Of a stretch of DNA of 54,056 nucleotides, positions 32,556 through 41,076 are shown in pieces; positions within the stretch are counted from its first letter, which is position 1, and each line of letters opens with the position of its first letter. The notes under the pieces were generated by a model that ran no database searches, was not told where the DNA came from, and worked only from the letters and a program-made list of their open reading frames with translations. The DNA is from JBKHAJ01 sp964641125. Its GTDB lineage: Bacteria > Spirochaetota > Spirochaetia > SPDA01 > CAZSGZ01. Position numbers and translations under genes: made by a program. The stretch spans positions 1 to 54,056 of the forward strand of contig CAZXMO010000014.1 in the NCBI GenBank assembly GCA_964641125.1, in the 5' to 3' direction.

Positions 32556-33293
32556 TTATTTCCGGTAGGAGAGAGTATTCTCGAGGAGGGCCAAGAGCCG
32601 GTCCAGGAGGAGGGCCAGAAATGCCGCTCCGATTGCTCCCTGAAGAACGAAGGAGGGGTTCTCTCTGACGAGCCCGGATACGATGGGAACTCCTAAGCCC
32701 CCCGCTCCCACCGAGGCGCCTAAGGTCGCGGTGCCTACGTTTATTACCACCGAGGTGCGTATTCCCGCGATGATGACCGGTGCGGCCATGGGAAGCTCTA
32801 CAAGGGCTAAGACCTTGTGCCGCCTCATCCCCATCCCCCGGGCGGCCTCGACGACCTCCGGGGGAATCGACTCCAGCCCCTCTATGGTGTTCCTGAGAAT
32901 GGGAAGGGTGCTGTAGAGGATGAGGGCCACGATAGTCGGCTGCGCCCCGAAGCCTAAGAAGGGGATCGCCAGGGCCAAAACCGCCACCGGGGGAATGGTC
33001 TGCCCTAAGGCGCTGATATCGTTGACGGTCCGGAGGAAGTCTCTGCCCCAGGGCCGGGTAACCGATATTCCCAAACCCATCCCCATGAAAATCGCGGCGA
33101 GGGAGGATATCCCCACCAGAAGGAGATGCTCCTTGACCAAGAGGGACAGGGGCGCCCGGGGATAGATGTGCTCACGTTCTCCGGGAAAGAGCGTCGACAG
33201 GGCCGACTTCATTCCGCCGGGAAAGATGAGGAGAAAGATATAAATGAGGACGAATACCCCGAAAATGATCCATCCCCGGGTCGTTTTACTCAT
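32556..33293 (-). CDS. ABC transporter permease, Opu (compatible-solute) type
   Basis: A 245-residue inner-membrane permease with about six helices. The cytoplasmic EAA loop reads EVVEAARGMGMRRHKVLALV, and the GTATLGASVGAGGLGVPI motif is typical of OpuB/OpuC/ProW-like permeases. It is the fourth gene of the importer operon, overlapping the ATPase gene by 8 nt. With the 415-aa permease upstream it could form a heterodimeric channel for glycine betaine, choline or similar. Confidence 0.9.
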   Translation of the reverse strand: MSKTTRGWIIFGVFVLIYIFLLIFPGGMKSALSTLFPGEREHIYPRAPLSLLVKEHLLLVGISSLAAIFMGMGLGISVTRPWGRDFLRTVNDISALGQTIPPVAVLALAIPFLGFGAQPTIVALILYSTLPILRNTIEGLESIPPEVVEAARGMGMRRHKVLALVELPMAAPVIIAGIRTSVVINVGTATLGASVGAGGLGVPIVSGLVRENPSFVLQGAIGAAFLALLLDRLLALLENTLSYRK

Positions 33294-34416
33294 TCCGAAG
33301 CAGTCCCTCCTCGCCGGTAATCTCCTCGATGATGTGGAGTCCCAGCTCGCCTAGGAACCGCCCCCCCGTGTCGATCACCGGGAGGGCCCGGCTGTTTTCG
33401 GTCAGGAGCTTCGACAGGGCGTCCCTGAGGGTAGAGGCCGTGGGAATTCCGAACTCCTCGGGCGCCGCCTCGGTGAAGGCCTCGTCGAAGCTGTGCTCCC
33501 GCTCGAGGACCTCCATATTGAGCCATCCCTTGAGGCGGTTCTCAGCGTCCACGACCCAGATGAATCTGTTCCCGCCGCAGCCGTCGGCGGATATATGCTT
33601 GGGGTCCGCCTTAAGGCTTTCCGCGTCTTCCAAGAGGAATGTGTCCGCCGGCTGTATGTGGTCGGAGACCTCGAAGCGGGTAAGCCGCTTCAAGGCACGG
33701 TCGGTCCCCACGAAGTCACGGACGAATTTGTTTTTCGGGTTGGCGAGGATCTCCTCGGGAGTATCGTACTGGACCTCGTTTCCGGAGCGCATCAGTAGGA
33801 TCCTGTCGGCTATCCGGATAGCCTCGTCCAAGTCGTGGGTTACGAAGATGACGGTTTTTTTGAGCTCCCGCTGGATCTTCAGGAATTCCGATTGGAGTAC
33901 TTTCCGGTTCAAAGGGTCCACCGCGCCGAAGGGTTCGTCCATGAGAAGAACCGGAGGGTCCGCCGCCAGGGCCCGGGCGACTCCTATCCGCTGGGCTTCG
34001 CCGCCGGAAAGCTCGTGGGGATACTTGTCCCGGTATCTGCCGGGGTCGAGTCCCACCAAATCGAGGAGCTCGTCGGTGCGGTTCCGTTTCTTTTCCTTAG
34101 ACCACCGCAGAAGACGCGGCACGATGGCTATGTTCGCCGCCACCCGCATGTGGGGAAAGAGTCCTATCTTCTGGATGACGTACCCCATCTCGAGGCGCAG
34201 CCGGTCGGGATCGTAATCACCTATGGGCTTGTCCTTCAGATAGATCCACCCTTTGGTGGCTTCGATCATCCGGTTGATCAGCTTGAGGGTGGTCGACTTC
34301 CCGCAGCCGGAGGGTCCTATCAGCACGCACACCTCCCCCTCCGCCACCTCGAAGCTTAAATCTTCCACGGCGGTAAAATCGCCGAACTTCTTTTTGACAT
34401 TCTCGAATCGTATCAT
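33286..34416 (-). CDS. ABC transporter ATPase with a CBS-like tail (OpuA/OpuB-ATPase type)
   Basis: A 376-residue ATPase: Walker A GPSGCGKST (about 35-43), Q-loop YVIQKIGLFPHM, signature LSGGEAQR, Walker B LLMDEPF and switch VTHD. This set, with IQKIGLFPH, is typical of quaternary-amine importers. Residues ~255-370 form a degenerate CBS pair, which in OpuA relatives senses ionic strength. ATG 34416 overlaps the permease stop (ATGA). Without a longer N-terminus the frame upstream to 34710 is antisense of the permease coding logic and is ignored. Confidence 0.92.
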   Translation of the reverse strand: MIRFENVKKKFGDFTAVEDLSFEVAEGEVCVLIGPSGCGKSTTLKLINRMIEATKGWIYLKDKPIGDYDPDRLRLEMGYVIQKIGLFPHMRVAANIAIVPRLLRWSKEKKRNRTDELLDLVGLDPGRYRDKYPHELSGGEAQRIGVARALAADPPVLLMDEPFGAVDPLNRKVLQSEFLKIQRELKKTVIFVTHDLDEAIRIADRILLMRSGNEVQYDTPEEILANPKNKFVRDFVGTDRALKRLTRFEVSDHIQPADTFLLEDAESLKADPKHISADGCGGNRFIWVVDAENRLKGWLNMEVLEREHSFDEAFTEAAPEEFGIPTASTLRDALSKLLTENSRALPVIDTGGRFLGELGLHIIEEITGEEGLLRNE

Positions 34417-35660
34417 TGCGCTTCTCCCGTCCGGCGCATCGCCTCGAGTCCCTCCGGTGTTATAAGGCGGATAAATCCGGCCAGACCCCGGTCGAGGACT
34501 ATCGCGAGTATGACCACCGGGATGGCCCCTAGGAGGATCAGGTCGGGGGCCGCCTGTCCTAAGCCCTGAAAGACAAACACCCCGAATCCCCCGGCGCCGA
34601 TGAGGGCCGCCACGGTGGTATTTCCCACCGCCTGGACAGAGGATGTCCTGATTCCGCTCAAGACCACCGGAAGGCTCAAGGGGAGCTCTACGAACCTGAA
34701 GAGTTTCCACCGATTCATCCCCATACCCCGCCCGGCCTCGATGACCTCCCGGTCGATCACCTTGAGGCTGGTATAGGTGTTCCGGGTGATAGGAAGGAGG
34801 GCGTAGAGACTCAGGGCAATCAGCGCCGGGGCCGCGCCGATCCCCCGTATGCCGAGCCGCTGAAAGAACACGAGCTCCCGGTGCAGGTAGGAGAGGGGGG
34901 CGATGAGAATACCGAAGAGGGCAAGGCTCGGAATTGTCTGAACGGCGTTGACCACCGTAAATACCGGCTTTTCCACCCGGGGAAAACGATAGGAGAGGAT
35001 GCCTAAAGGAATACCCGCGGCCACCGCGAAGCCCACCGCCGATCCCGCGAGGACTAAGTGGTTCTTGAGCTCACGGAAGAACCTCTCTTGACGGGTAAAT
35101 AACTCCTCTACGATCGAGAGGTCCCGGAAGAGGCCCAAAGCGATGATGACTCCGGTCCCGCCGACGAGTCCCGCCGCGATGATCGGAACAAAGAGCCTCC
35201 GGGTGGGACCTTCGGGGCCGGCTTCCGCCTTGGACCGGGCGAGGACCGCGTTCAGGATAAGATACCCTCCGAACAACGTCACCCAGGTCCCCGCTCCCAA
35301 AGAAACCCGGCCGTAGGGGATATCCGGGTCCTGCAGGAGCTTCGACCCCAGTCCCGCGGCCAAAAGGGCCCCCAGTATCACGAGGGTCCCCAAGACCCCT
35401 AAGAGTGTCCGTTTCCCCTGTTCCCTGAGGGGAAGAAGGGGAACCGCCGCCAAGAGTAAAGCGGCGGCCGCGAAGGCTATGAGAACGGGAGCGCTTAAGG
35501 CCTCGGGAAGGGTGTACCTGATCCCCTCGGCTATCCGGTTCTCCTTGAAGACGAGGAAAGGAAGGGTGAGGCCCGCCGTGTAAACGAGGAGACCGGCGAT
35601 TTCCACCTTGAAAGGGGCCAATCGCCGGCCTAGTACGGTCGTAAAGCGCGATTCTCTCAT
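34413..35660 (-). CDS. ABC transporter permease with an extended N-terminal membrane region
   Basis: A 415-residue permease. The C-terminal ~215 residues are a standard Opu-type permease with EVIEAGRGMGMNRWKLFRFV and NTTVAALIGAGGFGVFVFQG. The first ~190 residues add about five helices with no ABC signature, roughly doubling the membrane part compared with its partner at 32556-33293. The extra part is known from some OpuB-like permeases but its role is unclear. CGGAG lies just before ATG 35660. Confidence 0.88.
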   Translation of the reverse strand: MRESRFTTVLGRRLAPFKVEIAGLLVYTAGLTLPFLVFKENRIAEGIRYTLPEALSAPVLIAFAAAALLLAAVPLLPLREQGKRTLLGVLGTLVILGALLAAGLGSKLLQDPDIPYGRVSLGAGTWVTLFGGYLILNAVLARSKAEAGPEGPTRRLFVPIIAAGLVGGTGVIIALGLFRDLSIVEELFTRQERFFRELKNHLVLAGSAVGFAVAAGIPLGILSYRFPRVEKPVFTVVNAVQTIPSLALFGILIAPLSYLHRELVFFQRLGIRGIGAAPALIALSLYALLPITRNTYTSLKVIDREVIEAGRGMGMNRWKLFRFVELPLSLPVVLSGIRTSSVQAVGNTTVAALIGAGGFGVFVFQGLGQAAPDLILLGAIPVVILAIVLDRGLAGFIRLITPEGLEAMRRTGEAQ

Positions 35661-35670
35661 CTACTCCGGA

Positions 35671-36639
35671 CTATTCGAGAAATCCTTCGTTTGTCAGATA
35701 GTCCTCTGCAACGGCGGAGGCAACCTGTCCCTGCACGACTATCCGTCCGTTCAGCTCCTGCAGGGTCTCGAGGGACAATCCGCGGAAGACCGGATCGAGG
35801 ATATCTCGCATCTCGGGATATTCGGAGATCACCTCTTCCCGCACCGTCGGCGCGGGGCGGTAGACCGTCTGGACGTTCTTGGTGTCTTCGAGAACGATAA
35901 GATCCAGCGCGGCAATGGCCCCGTCGGTCCCGTAGGCCATGGCGAAGTTCACGTTATCGGTGCCCTCCGCCGCCGCCTTTTCGGTCTGGGCGGTGTTTCC
36001 TCCCGAGAGGATCACCAGCTGGTCCGAGGAGAGCTCGAAACCGTACGCCCCTTCGAAGGCGGGCAGGGCGTCGTCACGGGTGGCGAACTCTTCGGAGCAG
36101 GCGAGCTTGACGAATCCCCCGTCGTTGACGTACCGGGCCATGTCCCCGAGGGTCCTCACGTCCTCCTCCTCGGCCAGGCTCCGCCGGGTCGCGATTGCCC
36201 AGGTGTTGTTGGCGGGAGAAGCTTCGAGCCACACGATGCCGAACTGCTCTCTGTCCATTTCCTTGACGGTCTGATATCCCTTTTCGGGACTCTTGAGGAC
36301 GCTCTGGTCCTCTATCCCCAAGAGAAAGGCCGCGGTACCGGTATATTCGGGGTACATATCGATTTCACCGTTCTTCAGAGCGCTCCGGACCACGTCGGTG
36401 GTTCCGAACTCGGTCCGGTCTTCCACCTCGAATCCGTTATCCCTGAGGAGCAGGACGATCATCTGACCGAGTAACGCGCCTTCGGTGTCTATCTTCGATC
36501 CGACCGTTACCGGTCCTTTTACCATTTCCATCGATTCTTCTTCGGCCGCGGCCTTTTCACCGTTTCCGCCGGCGTACAGAAACGAGGCGGCCGTAAGTAA
36601 CAGCACGAGAATAATCCCGATTTTTTTCGCGTTTTTCAT
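35671..36639 (-). CDS. Solute-binding protein of the Opu-type importer
   Basis: A 322-residue periplasmic binding protein with a signal peptide (residues 1-23, cut near LYAGG; no lipobox cysteine). It belongs to the OpuAC/ProX/OsmX type: VGSKIDTEGALLGQMIVLLL, MYPEYTGTAAFLL and LACSEEFATRDDALPAF. A YPEYTGTA motif is characteristic of quaternary-ammonium binders. It is the first gene of a four-gene operon: binding protein, permease, ATPase, permease. AGGAGAG precedes the ATG. Confidence 0.92.
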   Translation of the reverse strand: MKNAKKIGIILVLLLTAASFLYAGGNGEKAAAEEESMEMVKGPVTVGSKIDTEGALLGQMIVLLLRDNGFEVEDRTEFGTTDVVRSALKNGEIDMYPEYTGTAAFLLGIEDQSVLKSPEKGYQTVKEMDREQFGIVWLEASPANNTWAIATRRSLAEEEDVRTLGDMARYVNDGGFVKLACSEEFATRDDALPAFEGAYGFELSSDQLVILSGGNTAQTEKAAAEGTDNVNFAMAYGTDGAIAALDLIVLEDTKNVQTVYRPAPTVREEVISEYPEMRDILDPVFRGLSLETLQELNGRIVVQGQVASAVAEDYLTNEGFLE

Positions 36640-36759
36640 GGTTTCTCTCTCCTTGTCTCATAAACATAGTCGATTTCCCCTCAAGAGGCAAATATTTCGG
36701 CAGTGCACCCGAGTCCGGGATTTCCCGGATAAGGATAATTGTGTATTCTCGAGAGATAA

Positions 36760-36975
36760 GGAGGGACCGACGTACTCAAGGGACTCGCCATGGGGGCGGA
36801 TGCCGTCGGATTGGGACGGCCGATCATCTGGGCCCTTGCCGCGAATGGAGAAGACGGGGTCCGGGAGCTGATCGACGGGATGCGGGCGGAGCTGGTCCGG
36901 GTCATGACTATGACCGGAATCGAGGAGCCCGCCCGGGCCCACCGGGGAATCCTCTACAAGTCGGACATGGTTTAA
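36760..36975 (+). pseudogene. C-terminal relic of an FMN-dependent alpha-hydroxy-acid dehydrogenase
   Basis: From about 36760 the frame reads GGTDVLKGLAMGADAVGLGR, the FMN-phosphate-binding end of lactate/glycolate-oxidase-type barrels, then a helix ending at TAA 36973-36975. Directly upstream the frame is closed by TAA and the sequence is unrelated, so the first ~280 residues of the barrel are gone. A 61-aa peptide from ATG 36790 is possible but would not fold as an enzyme. Confidence 0.7.
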
Positions 36976-36977
36976 GA

Positions 36978-37229
36978 TCAGGCGCTTATCTCGACTCCGG
37001 CGGCGGAAAAGACGAAGAAGATAAAACCGAGGAATAAACAGAAGAGAATGACGGCGAGAATCATCAGAATCATCTTAAGGCGGTTCGATTTGAGGATCAT
37101 GCTCCCCCCTGCCAGGATGAAGGCGAGAACCGGGAACAGCAGCGGCAACGAGGGAAAGGGCAGATTGACGAACAGTAGTATCGCGCCGGTGAGGGAAAAG
37201 ACCATGATGAGGATCTGAATTATCGCCAT
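36978..37229 (-). CDS. Small three-helix membrane protein
   Basis: An 83-residue, almost entirely hydrophobic protein with three predicted membrane helices (about 3-22, 24-45 and 52-78). No family recognised. ATG 37229 follows a consensus TTGACA-16-TATAAT promoter by only 8 nt, so it is probably translated from a leaderless mRNA and well transcribed. Divergent from mscS. Confidence 0.65.
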   Translation of the reverse strand: MAIIQILIMVFSLTGAILLFVNLPFPSLPLLFPVLAFILAGGSMILKSNRLKMILMILAVILFCLFLGFIFFVFSAAGVEISA

Positions 37230-37237
37230 ACCGACCG

Positions 37238-37265
37238 ATTATACCGACGGTTCCGGGTTTGTCAA
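37238..37265 (-). promoter_or_regulatory. Consensus sigma70 promoter of the small membrane protein
   Basis: Perfect TTGACA (37260-37265) and TATAAT (37238-37243) with 16-nt spacing on the minus strand. Confidence 0.85.
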
Positions 37266-37274
37266 AGGCCCTAT

Positions 37275-37303
37275 TTGCCTTCCCGGCTCCGGTTAGGTAT
37301 CTT
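37275..37303 (+). promoter_or_regulatory. Promoter of mscS
   Basis: TTGCCT (37275-37280), 17 nt, TATCTT (37298-37303). GGAG then precedes ATG 37323. It is back-to-back with the promoter at 37238-37265. Confidence 0.6.
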
Positions 37304-37322
37304 TTGATTCGGAGTCTCATAT

Positions 37323-37808
37323 ATGCCTATAACCATCAAGATCATCATTACGGCCGGCCTGCTCGTAGTTTCGTTTCTATTCAACACCATCTCGAACCGG
37401 CTGCTCAAGCGTTTCGCGAAGAAGTATTCTCTTCGAAGGGTCCGGAGACTGGTGATCCAGAAGATCAAAACAGCGGTCATTCTCGTTATCGCTGCATTGA
37501 TTATTATCTACATCTGGGGACTCGAGCTCGAGAACATCTGGATCTTCGTAACCGGATTCTTGGGGCTCGTGGCAATAGGGCTTTTCGCGGTGTGGAGCAT
37601 CCTGAGCAACGTCTTTGCCGGGGTGGTGATCTTTTTCACCCAGCCGTTTGTCATCGACGATACGATACGAGTTCTTCCCGACAATGTGTCGGGAACAGTC
37701 ACCGACATTACCCTTTTCTTCGTGAAGATAAAGACCGACGAAGGGGGCATGGTGAGCATCCCGAGCAATATTATATTTCAGCGGATGATCGAGCGCCTCC
37801 CGGGGTAG
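37323..37808 (+). CDS. mscS: Short MscS-type mechanosensitive channel
   Basis: A 161-residue protein with two helices (about 5-25 and 40-65), then the pore helix and beta region of MscS (GLVAIGLFAVWSILSNVFAG and QPFVIDDTIRV, EGGMVSIPSN). It ends soon after the beta domain, so the C-terminal alpha-beta cage domain and barrel (about 100 residues in E. coli MscS) are missing. It may act as a reduced osmotic-release channel; the Opu importer nearby fits an osmotic theme. Its end overlaps the convergent gene by 31 nt. Confidence 0.85.
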   Translation: MPITIKIIITAGLLVVSFLFNTISNRLLKRFAKKYSLRRVRRLVIQKIKTAVILVIAALIIIYIWGLELENIWIFVTGFLGLVAIGLFAVWSILSNVFAGVVIFFTQPFVIDDTIRVLPDNVSGTVTDITLFFVKIKTDEGGMVSIPSNIIFQRMIERLPG

Positions 37809-38191
37809 CTCCGCCGGTCCTCCCTTTCCATGGCCCTTTGGACGAGCTCTTTCATGTCGTCCAGGTTTTCGCATCGATTCATCTCCTCGGGGCTTATAAA
37901 AAGCCGGGGTTCCTCACCGGCCGCACCGTCGGAGACGAGGAAGGCCGCGGGAAAACCGGTCTCCGGATTGCCGTACCTGTCGGTGTATTCGTCACGGTGG
38001 AGAAATTCGATCTTCGCGGGAAGGTCCCGGACGAAGCGTTTCCACTCCGGTTTCATGCGCAGGGTCCCGAAGGTGACCGCGCAGAGGTTGCAGCTGTAAG
38101 TCTCCGGGGAGACATTCTTCTCCACGGCGTCCTTCAGGGCGTTGATGATCCCGCTGTCGGCGTTGTAGACGAAAATGATTTTCCTTCCCAT
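37778..38191 (-). CDS. Conserved hypothetical protein with a CNLC motif
   Basis: A 137-residue soluble protein: IIFVYNADSGIINALKDAVE at the start, then YSCNLCAVTFG (CxxC, about 33-38) and EFLHRDEYTDRYG. The family, widespread and uncharacterised, looks thioredoxin-fold-like but lacks a WCxxC site. ATG 38191 has GGAGG 4 nt upstream; the frame is open further but not supported. Convergent with mscS. Confidence 0.78.
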   Translation of the reverse strand: MGRKIIFVYNADSGIINALKDAVEKNVSPETYSCNLCAVTFGTLRMKPEWKRFVRDLPAKIEFLHRDEYTDRYGNPETGFPAAFLVSDGAAGEEPRLFISPEEMNRCENLDDMKELVQRAMEREDRRSYPGRRSIIR

Positions 38192-38320
38192 AGGGCCTCC
38201 AGGGTCAATGTACTTCAAACACTCGGGCAAGTCAAAAGATTGGGGAGCGGCGGGTGATATAAATAGATGCCGTAGTTCCTCTTTTGATGCGACTTTGATA
38301 TAGTACCTCCGGAGGACGAA

Positions 38321-38647
38321 ATGATCGGAAAAAAGAAACCCGAGGGAAGTGAAGGATTCCAAATATTCAACAGTGAGGCCGAAGGACATTCGGAGGCCTG
38401 GAGCGGAATGATCGCGGGACTCGCCGAGGCGAGCGCCCTCGACCCCAAGACCCAGTCCTTGGCCTATTTGGCGGTTCTCGCGGCCCTGCGCATCGAATCG
38501 GGGGTGGCTTTCCACGTGAAAGCGGCAAAAAAAGAAGGCGCCTCCCGGGAAGAGATCATAAGCGCGGTATTAGCCGGTCTTCCCGCCGCCGGCCACGTCG
38601 TAACTCAGGTCCTTCCCGCCGCGGTCGAGGCCTTCGACGAGGAGTGA
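38321..38647 (+). CDS. Carboxymuconolactone-decarboxylase/AhpD-like protein without CxxC
   Basis: A 108-residue protein of the AhpD-like fold. The helix that carries the redox CxxC in AhpD reads ALRIESGVAFHVKAA, with both cysteines replaced but the His retained, so it is unlikely to be a thiol peroxidase reductase. GGAGG precedes ATG 38321. The 4-bp gap to the YchF-like gene suggests an operon. Confidence 0.82.
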   Translation: MIGKKKPEGSEGFQIFNSEAEGHSEAWSGMIAGLAEASALDPKTQSLAYLAVLAALRIESGVAFHVKAAKKEGASREEIISAVLAGLPAAGHVVTQVLPAAVEAFDEE

Positions 38648-38651
38648 TCAC

Positions 38652-39731
38652 ATGAAAATCGGCATAATCGGACTGCAGAAGTCGGGAAAAACCACAATCT
38701 TCAACGCGTTAACCCGCTCCGAGGCGGAAGTCACCGCCTATACCTCGAGCAAGGTGGAGCCGAACCTCGCGGTGGTAGAGGTGATGGACGACCGGGTAAC
38801 CCGGCTCTCCGAGATGTACCGGCCGAAGAAGACCACCTACGCCGTGGTTGAGTTTATCGACTTCGTGGGTCTCGCCTCGGGGTCGGCTAAGAGCGGCCTC
38901 TTTTCGGGCACCGCCATGGGGCTTATAAAAACGGTGGATGCCCTCGCGGTGGTTCTTCGAAACTTTTCGGAGGAAACTATAGACGCGGTCCTCGGTCCCC
39001 CGGATCCCGAAAAGGACATCCGGATCCTGGAGGAGGAGCTGGTCTTCTCCGATCTGATGATAGTCGAAAAACGGATGGAGCGGCTCGAGGCCGACAAAGC
39101 CCGGGGTAAGAAGAACCCCGATCAGGCGGCGGAGGAGAAGCTCCTGGCTAAGATCCATCCCCATCTCGAGGAATTGAAACCCCTCAGGCACCTGGAACTC
39201 ACCGATGAGGAGCGTAAGCTGATAAGCGGCTTCCAATTCTTGAGCTTAAAGCCGTTGATGGTGGTCCTCAACTCCGATGAGAGCAGCTACGGGCAAAACG
39301 GCGAGCTTTTAACCCGGCTGCGGGAGAACTACCTGGTCGTCGAGTTCGCGGGAAAGTTCGAGATGGAGCTGAGCGTCTTGGACGAGGAGGAGGCGGAGGG
39401 TTTCATGGCGGACCTGGGGATCGAAGAATCGGCCCGGGACCGGCTCATCGAAACCGCCTACCGGCTCTTGGGCTACATCTCCTTTTTTACCGTCGGCGAG
39501 GACGAGGTCCGGGCGTGGACCATCACCAAAGGAACCAAAGCGGTAGACGCGGCCGGAGAGATCCACACCGATCTTCAGCGGGGCTTTATCCGGGCCGAAA
39601 CCTTCTCCTGTGAGGACCTTCTCGAGCTAGGTTCCGAGAAGGCGGTGAAGGACAAGGGGCTCATGCGCCTGGAAGGTAAGGAATACATCGTCCGGGACGG
39701 CGATGTCCTTCATATAAGGCACAGCGGCTAG
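38652..39731 (+). CDS. YchF/Obg-like P-loop ATPase
   Basis: A 359-residue Obg-type NTPase. Walker A is GLQKSGKTT (7-15), where most YchF proteins have GLPNVGKS. A helical coiled-coil insertion lies at ~130-190 and the C-terminus (about 275-355) is a TGS-like domain (AWTITKGTKAVDAAGEIHTD, RGFIRAETF). YchF (OLA1) binds ribosomes and hydrolyses ATP, with roles in oxidative stress. The nucleotide-specificity segment reads VLNSDES rather than NxKE. Confidence 0.88.
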   Translation: MKIGIIGLQKSGKTTIFNALTRSEAEVTAYTSSKVEPNLAVVEVMDDRVTRLSEMYRPKKTTYAVVEFIDFVGLASGSAKSGLFSGTAMGLIKTVDALAVVLRNFSEETIDAVLGPPDPEKDIRILEEELVFSDLMIVEKRMERLEADKARGKKNPDQAAEEKLLAKIHPHLEELKPLRHLELTDEERKLISGFQFLSLKPLMVVLNSDESSYGQNGELLTRLRENYLVVEFAGKFEMELSVLDEEEAEGFMADLGIEESARDRLIETAYRLLGYISFFTVGEDEVRAWTITKGTKAVDAAGEIHTDLQRGFIRAETFSCEDLLELGSEKAVKDKGLMRLEGKEYIVRDGDVLHIRHSG

Positions 39732-39841
39732 TACTCACCGGGACCGAAGCCTCACTTCTCCCCGAGGTCGATTCCTTCGAGATGAAGGTGAAAGACCATC
39801 CTGCCGGGATTCAAACCCCTCCACGGAGGCGGAACAGGCGC

Positions 39842-39870
39842 TGTCAAGCCGCCGCTGTATCCGGTATACT
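39842..39870 (+). promoter_or_regulatory. Promoter of the Gfo/Idh gene
   Basis: TATACT (39865-39870) lies 6 nt before ATG 39877, with a weak TGTCAA -35 (39842-39847) 17 nt upstream. The mRNA should be leaderless. Confidence 0.5.
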
Positions 39871-39876
39871 TGAGGC

Positions 39877-41028
39877 ATGGAAACTCTCAATTTCGGACTC
39901 ATCGGCCTCGGTATGATGGGACAAGAGGTTGCCTCCGCGGTGATGCGGTGGGGATGCCTGACCGATCCTGACCTGGATATACGTCCCAGGATAGTGAGCA
40001 TCTGCAGCAGGACCCTCCCCGAGGAGGACGAGCGGTGGTACCGGGAGAATCTCGGGACCATTACTCAGGCAACTAAGGATTACCGGGAGGTGCTGGCGAA
40101 TCCCGATGTGGACGCCGTCTACGTCGCGGTCCCCCATCACCTCCACGAACAGATCTACATCGACTGCATCCGCGCGGGAAAGCACCTTTTCGCGGAAAAG
40201 CCCTTCGGAATCGACCGCGGGGCGAACGCCCGGATCCTCGAAGCGGCGGCGGAACACCCCGGCGTATTCGTGCGGTGTGTTTCCCAGTACTACTTCGCCC
40301 CGGCGATGCAGCGGCTGTGCCGGTGCATCGAGGAGGGTTTCTTCGGCAGGATCATTGAAGTCGAAGCCGGATTTTATCACTCCAGTGACTTGAATCCCCA
40401 AAAACCGATTAACTGGAAGCGGATGATCGAGTACAACGGCGAATACGGGTGTATGGGGGATCTGGGGATGCATATCCTCGCCGTTCCCTTTCGTGCCGGG
40501 TGGGTGCCGAAGAACGTTCGTGCCGTCCTCCGCAACCTCGTCCGCGAGCGGCCCGACGGGTCGGGAAAAATGGTGCCCTGTGATACGTGGGATAACGCGA
40601 CCCTTCTCTGCGAAACCGAGGGACCGGACGAGCCCGGCTTCCCGATGACGCTCAAGATGCACCGGATATCACCGGGTGAGAAAAACACTATCTCTCTCAC
40701 CGTAAAGGGGATGCGGGGATCAGCCCGCTTCTCGACGAAAAACATCAATTCCATCGAGCTCCTCGAATACACCGGAGGTGAGCAGGCGTGGCGGCACATC
40801 GATATGGGACACGAGACCGCCTTCCCGACGGTAACCGGTTCGAATTTCGAGTTCGGTTTCTCGGATCACATGCTCCAGATGCTCGCCGCATTTATATATG
40901 AGTACCGAAAGGGCCGGGCAAAGACTACCTTTTCCGGGTGTGTTCTTCCCGAGGAAACGCGAACCAGCCACGACCTCTTTACCGCGGCCCTGGAATCCGG
41001 GCGGACCGGCCGGACGGTAGCGGTGTAA
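39877..41028 (+). CDS. Gfo/Idh/MocA family oxidoreductase
   Basis: A 383-residue NAD(P)-dependent sugar-type dehydrogenase. The Rossmann start is FGLIGLGMMGQEVAS, the EKPFG motif holds the catalytic Lys region (about 108-112), and YGCMGDLGMHILAVPF matches the G-D-x-x-x-H active-site motif. It most likely oxidises or reduces a sugar, inositol or related polyol. No transporter or sugar kinase is adjacent, so substrate is open. Confidence 0.9.
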   Translation: METLNFGLIGLGMMGQEVASAVMRWGCLTDPDLDIRPRIVSICSRTLPEEDERWYRENLGTITQATKDYREVLANPDVDAVYVAVPHHLHEQIYIDCIRAGKHLFAEKPFGIDRGANARILEAAAEHPGVFVRCVSQYYFAPAMQRLCRCIEEGFFGRIIEVEAGFYHSSDLNPQKPINWKRMIEYNGEYGCMGDLGMHILAVPFRAGWVPKNVRAVLRNLVRERPDGSGKMVPCDTWDNATLLCETEGPDEPGFPMTLKMHRISPGEKNTISLTVKGMRGSARFSTKNINSIELLEYTGGEQAWRHIDMGHETAFPTVTGSNFEFGFSDHMLQMLAAFIYEYRKGRAKTTFSGCVLPEETRTSHDLFTAALESGRTGRTVAV

Positions 41029-41076
41029 GTACGGGTGTAGGAATTTTTTCTCCAATTATCATATACTTAAAAATGT

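Noticed and set aside
33286..34710. N-terminal extension of the ABC ATPase to 34710
   Set aside because: The extra ~98 codons overlap the permease gene in another frame and are Arg/Gly/Pro-rich shadow sequence; ATG 34416 begins the family domain.
39795..39830. TTCAAAC resembling a tRNA T-loop
   Set aside because: The closing pair and the rest of the cloverleaf are absent.
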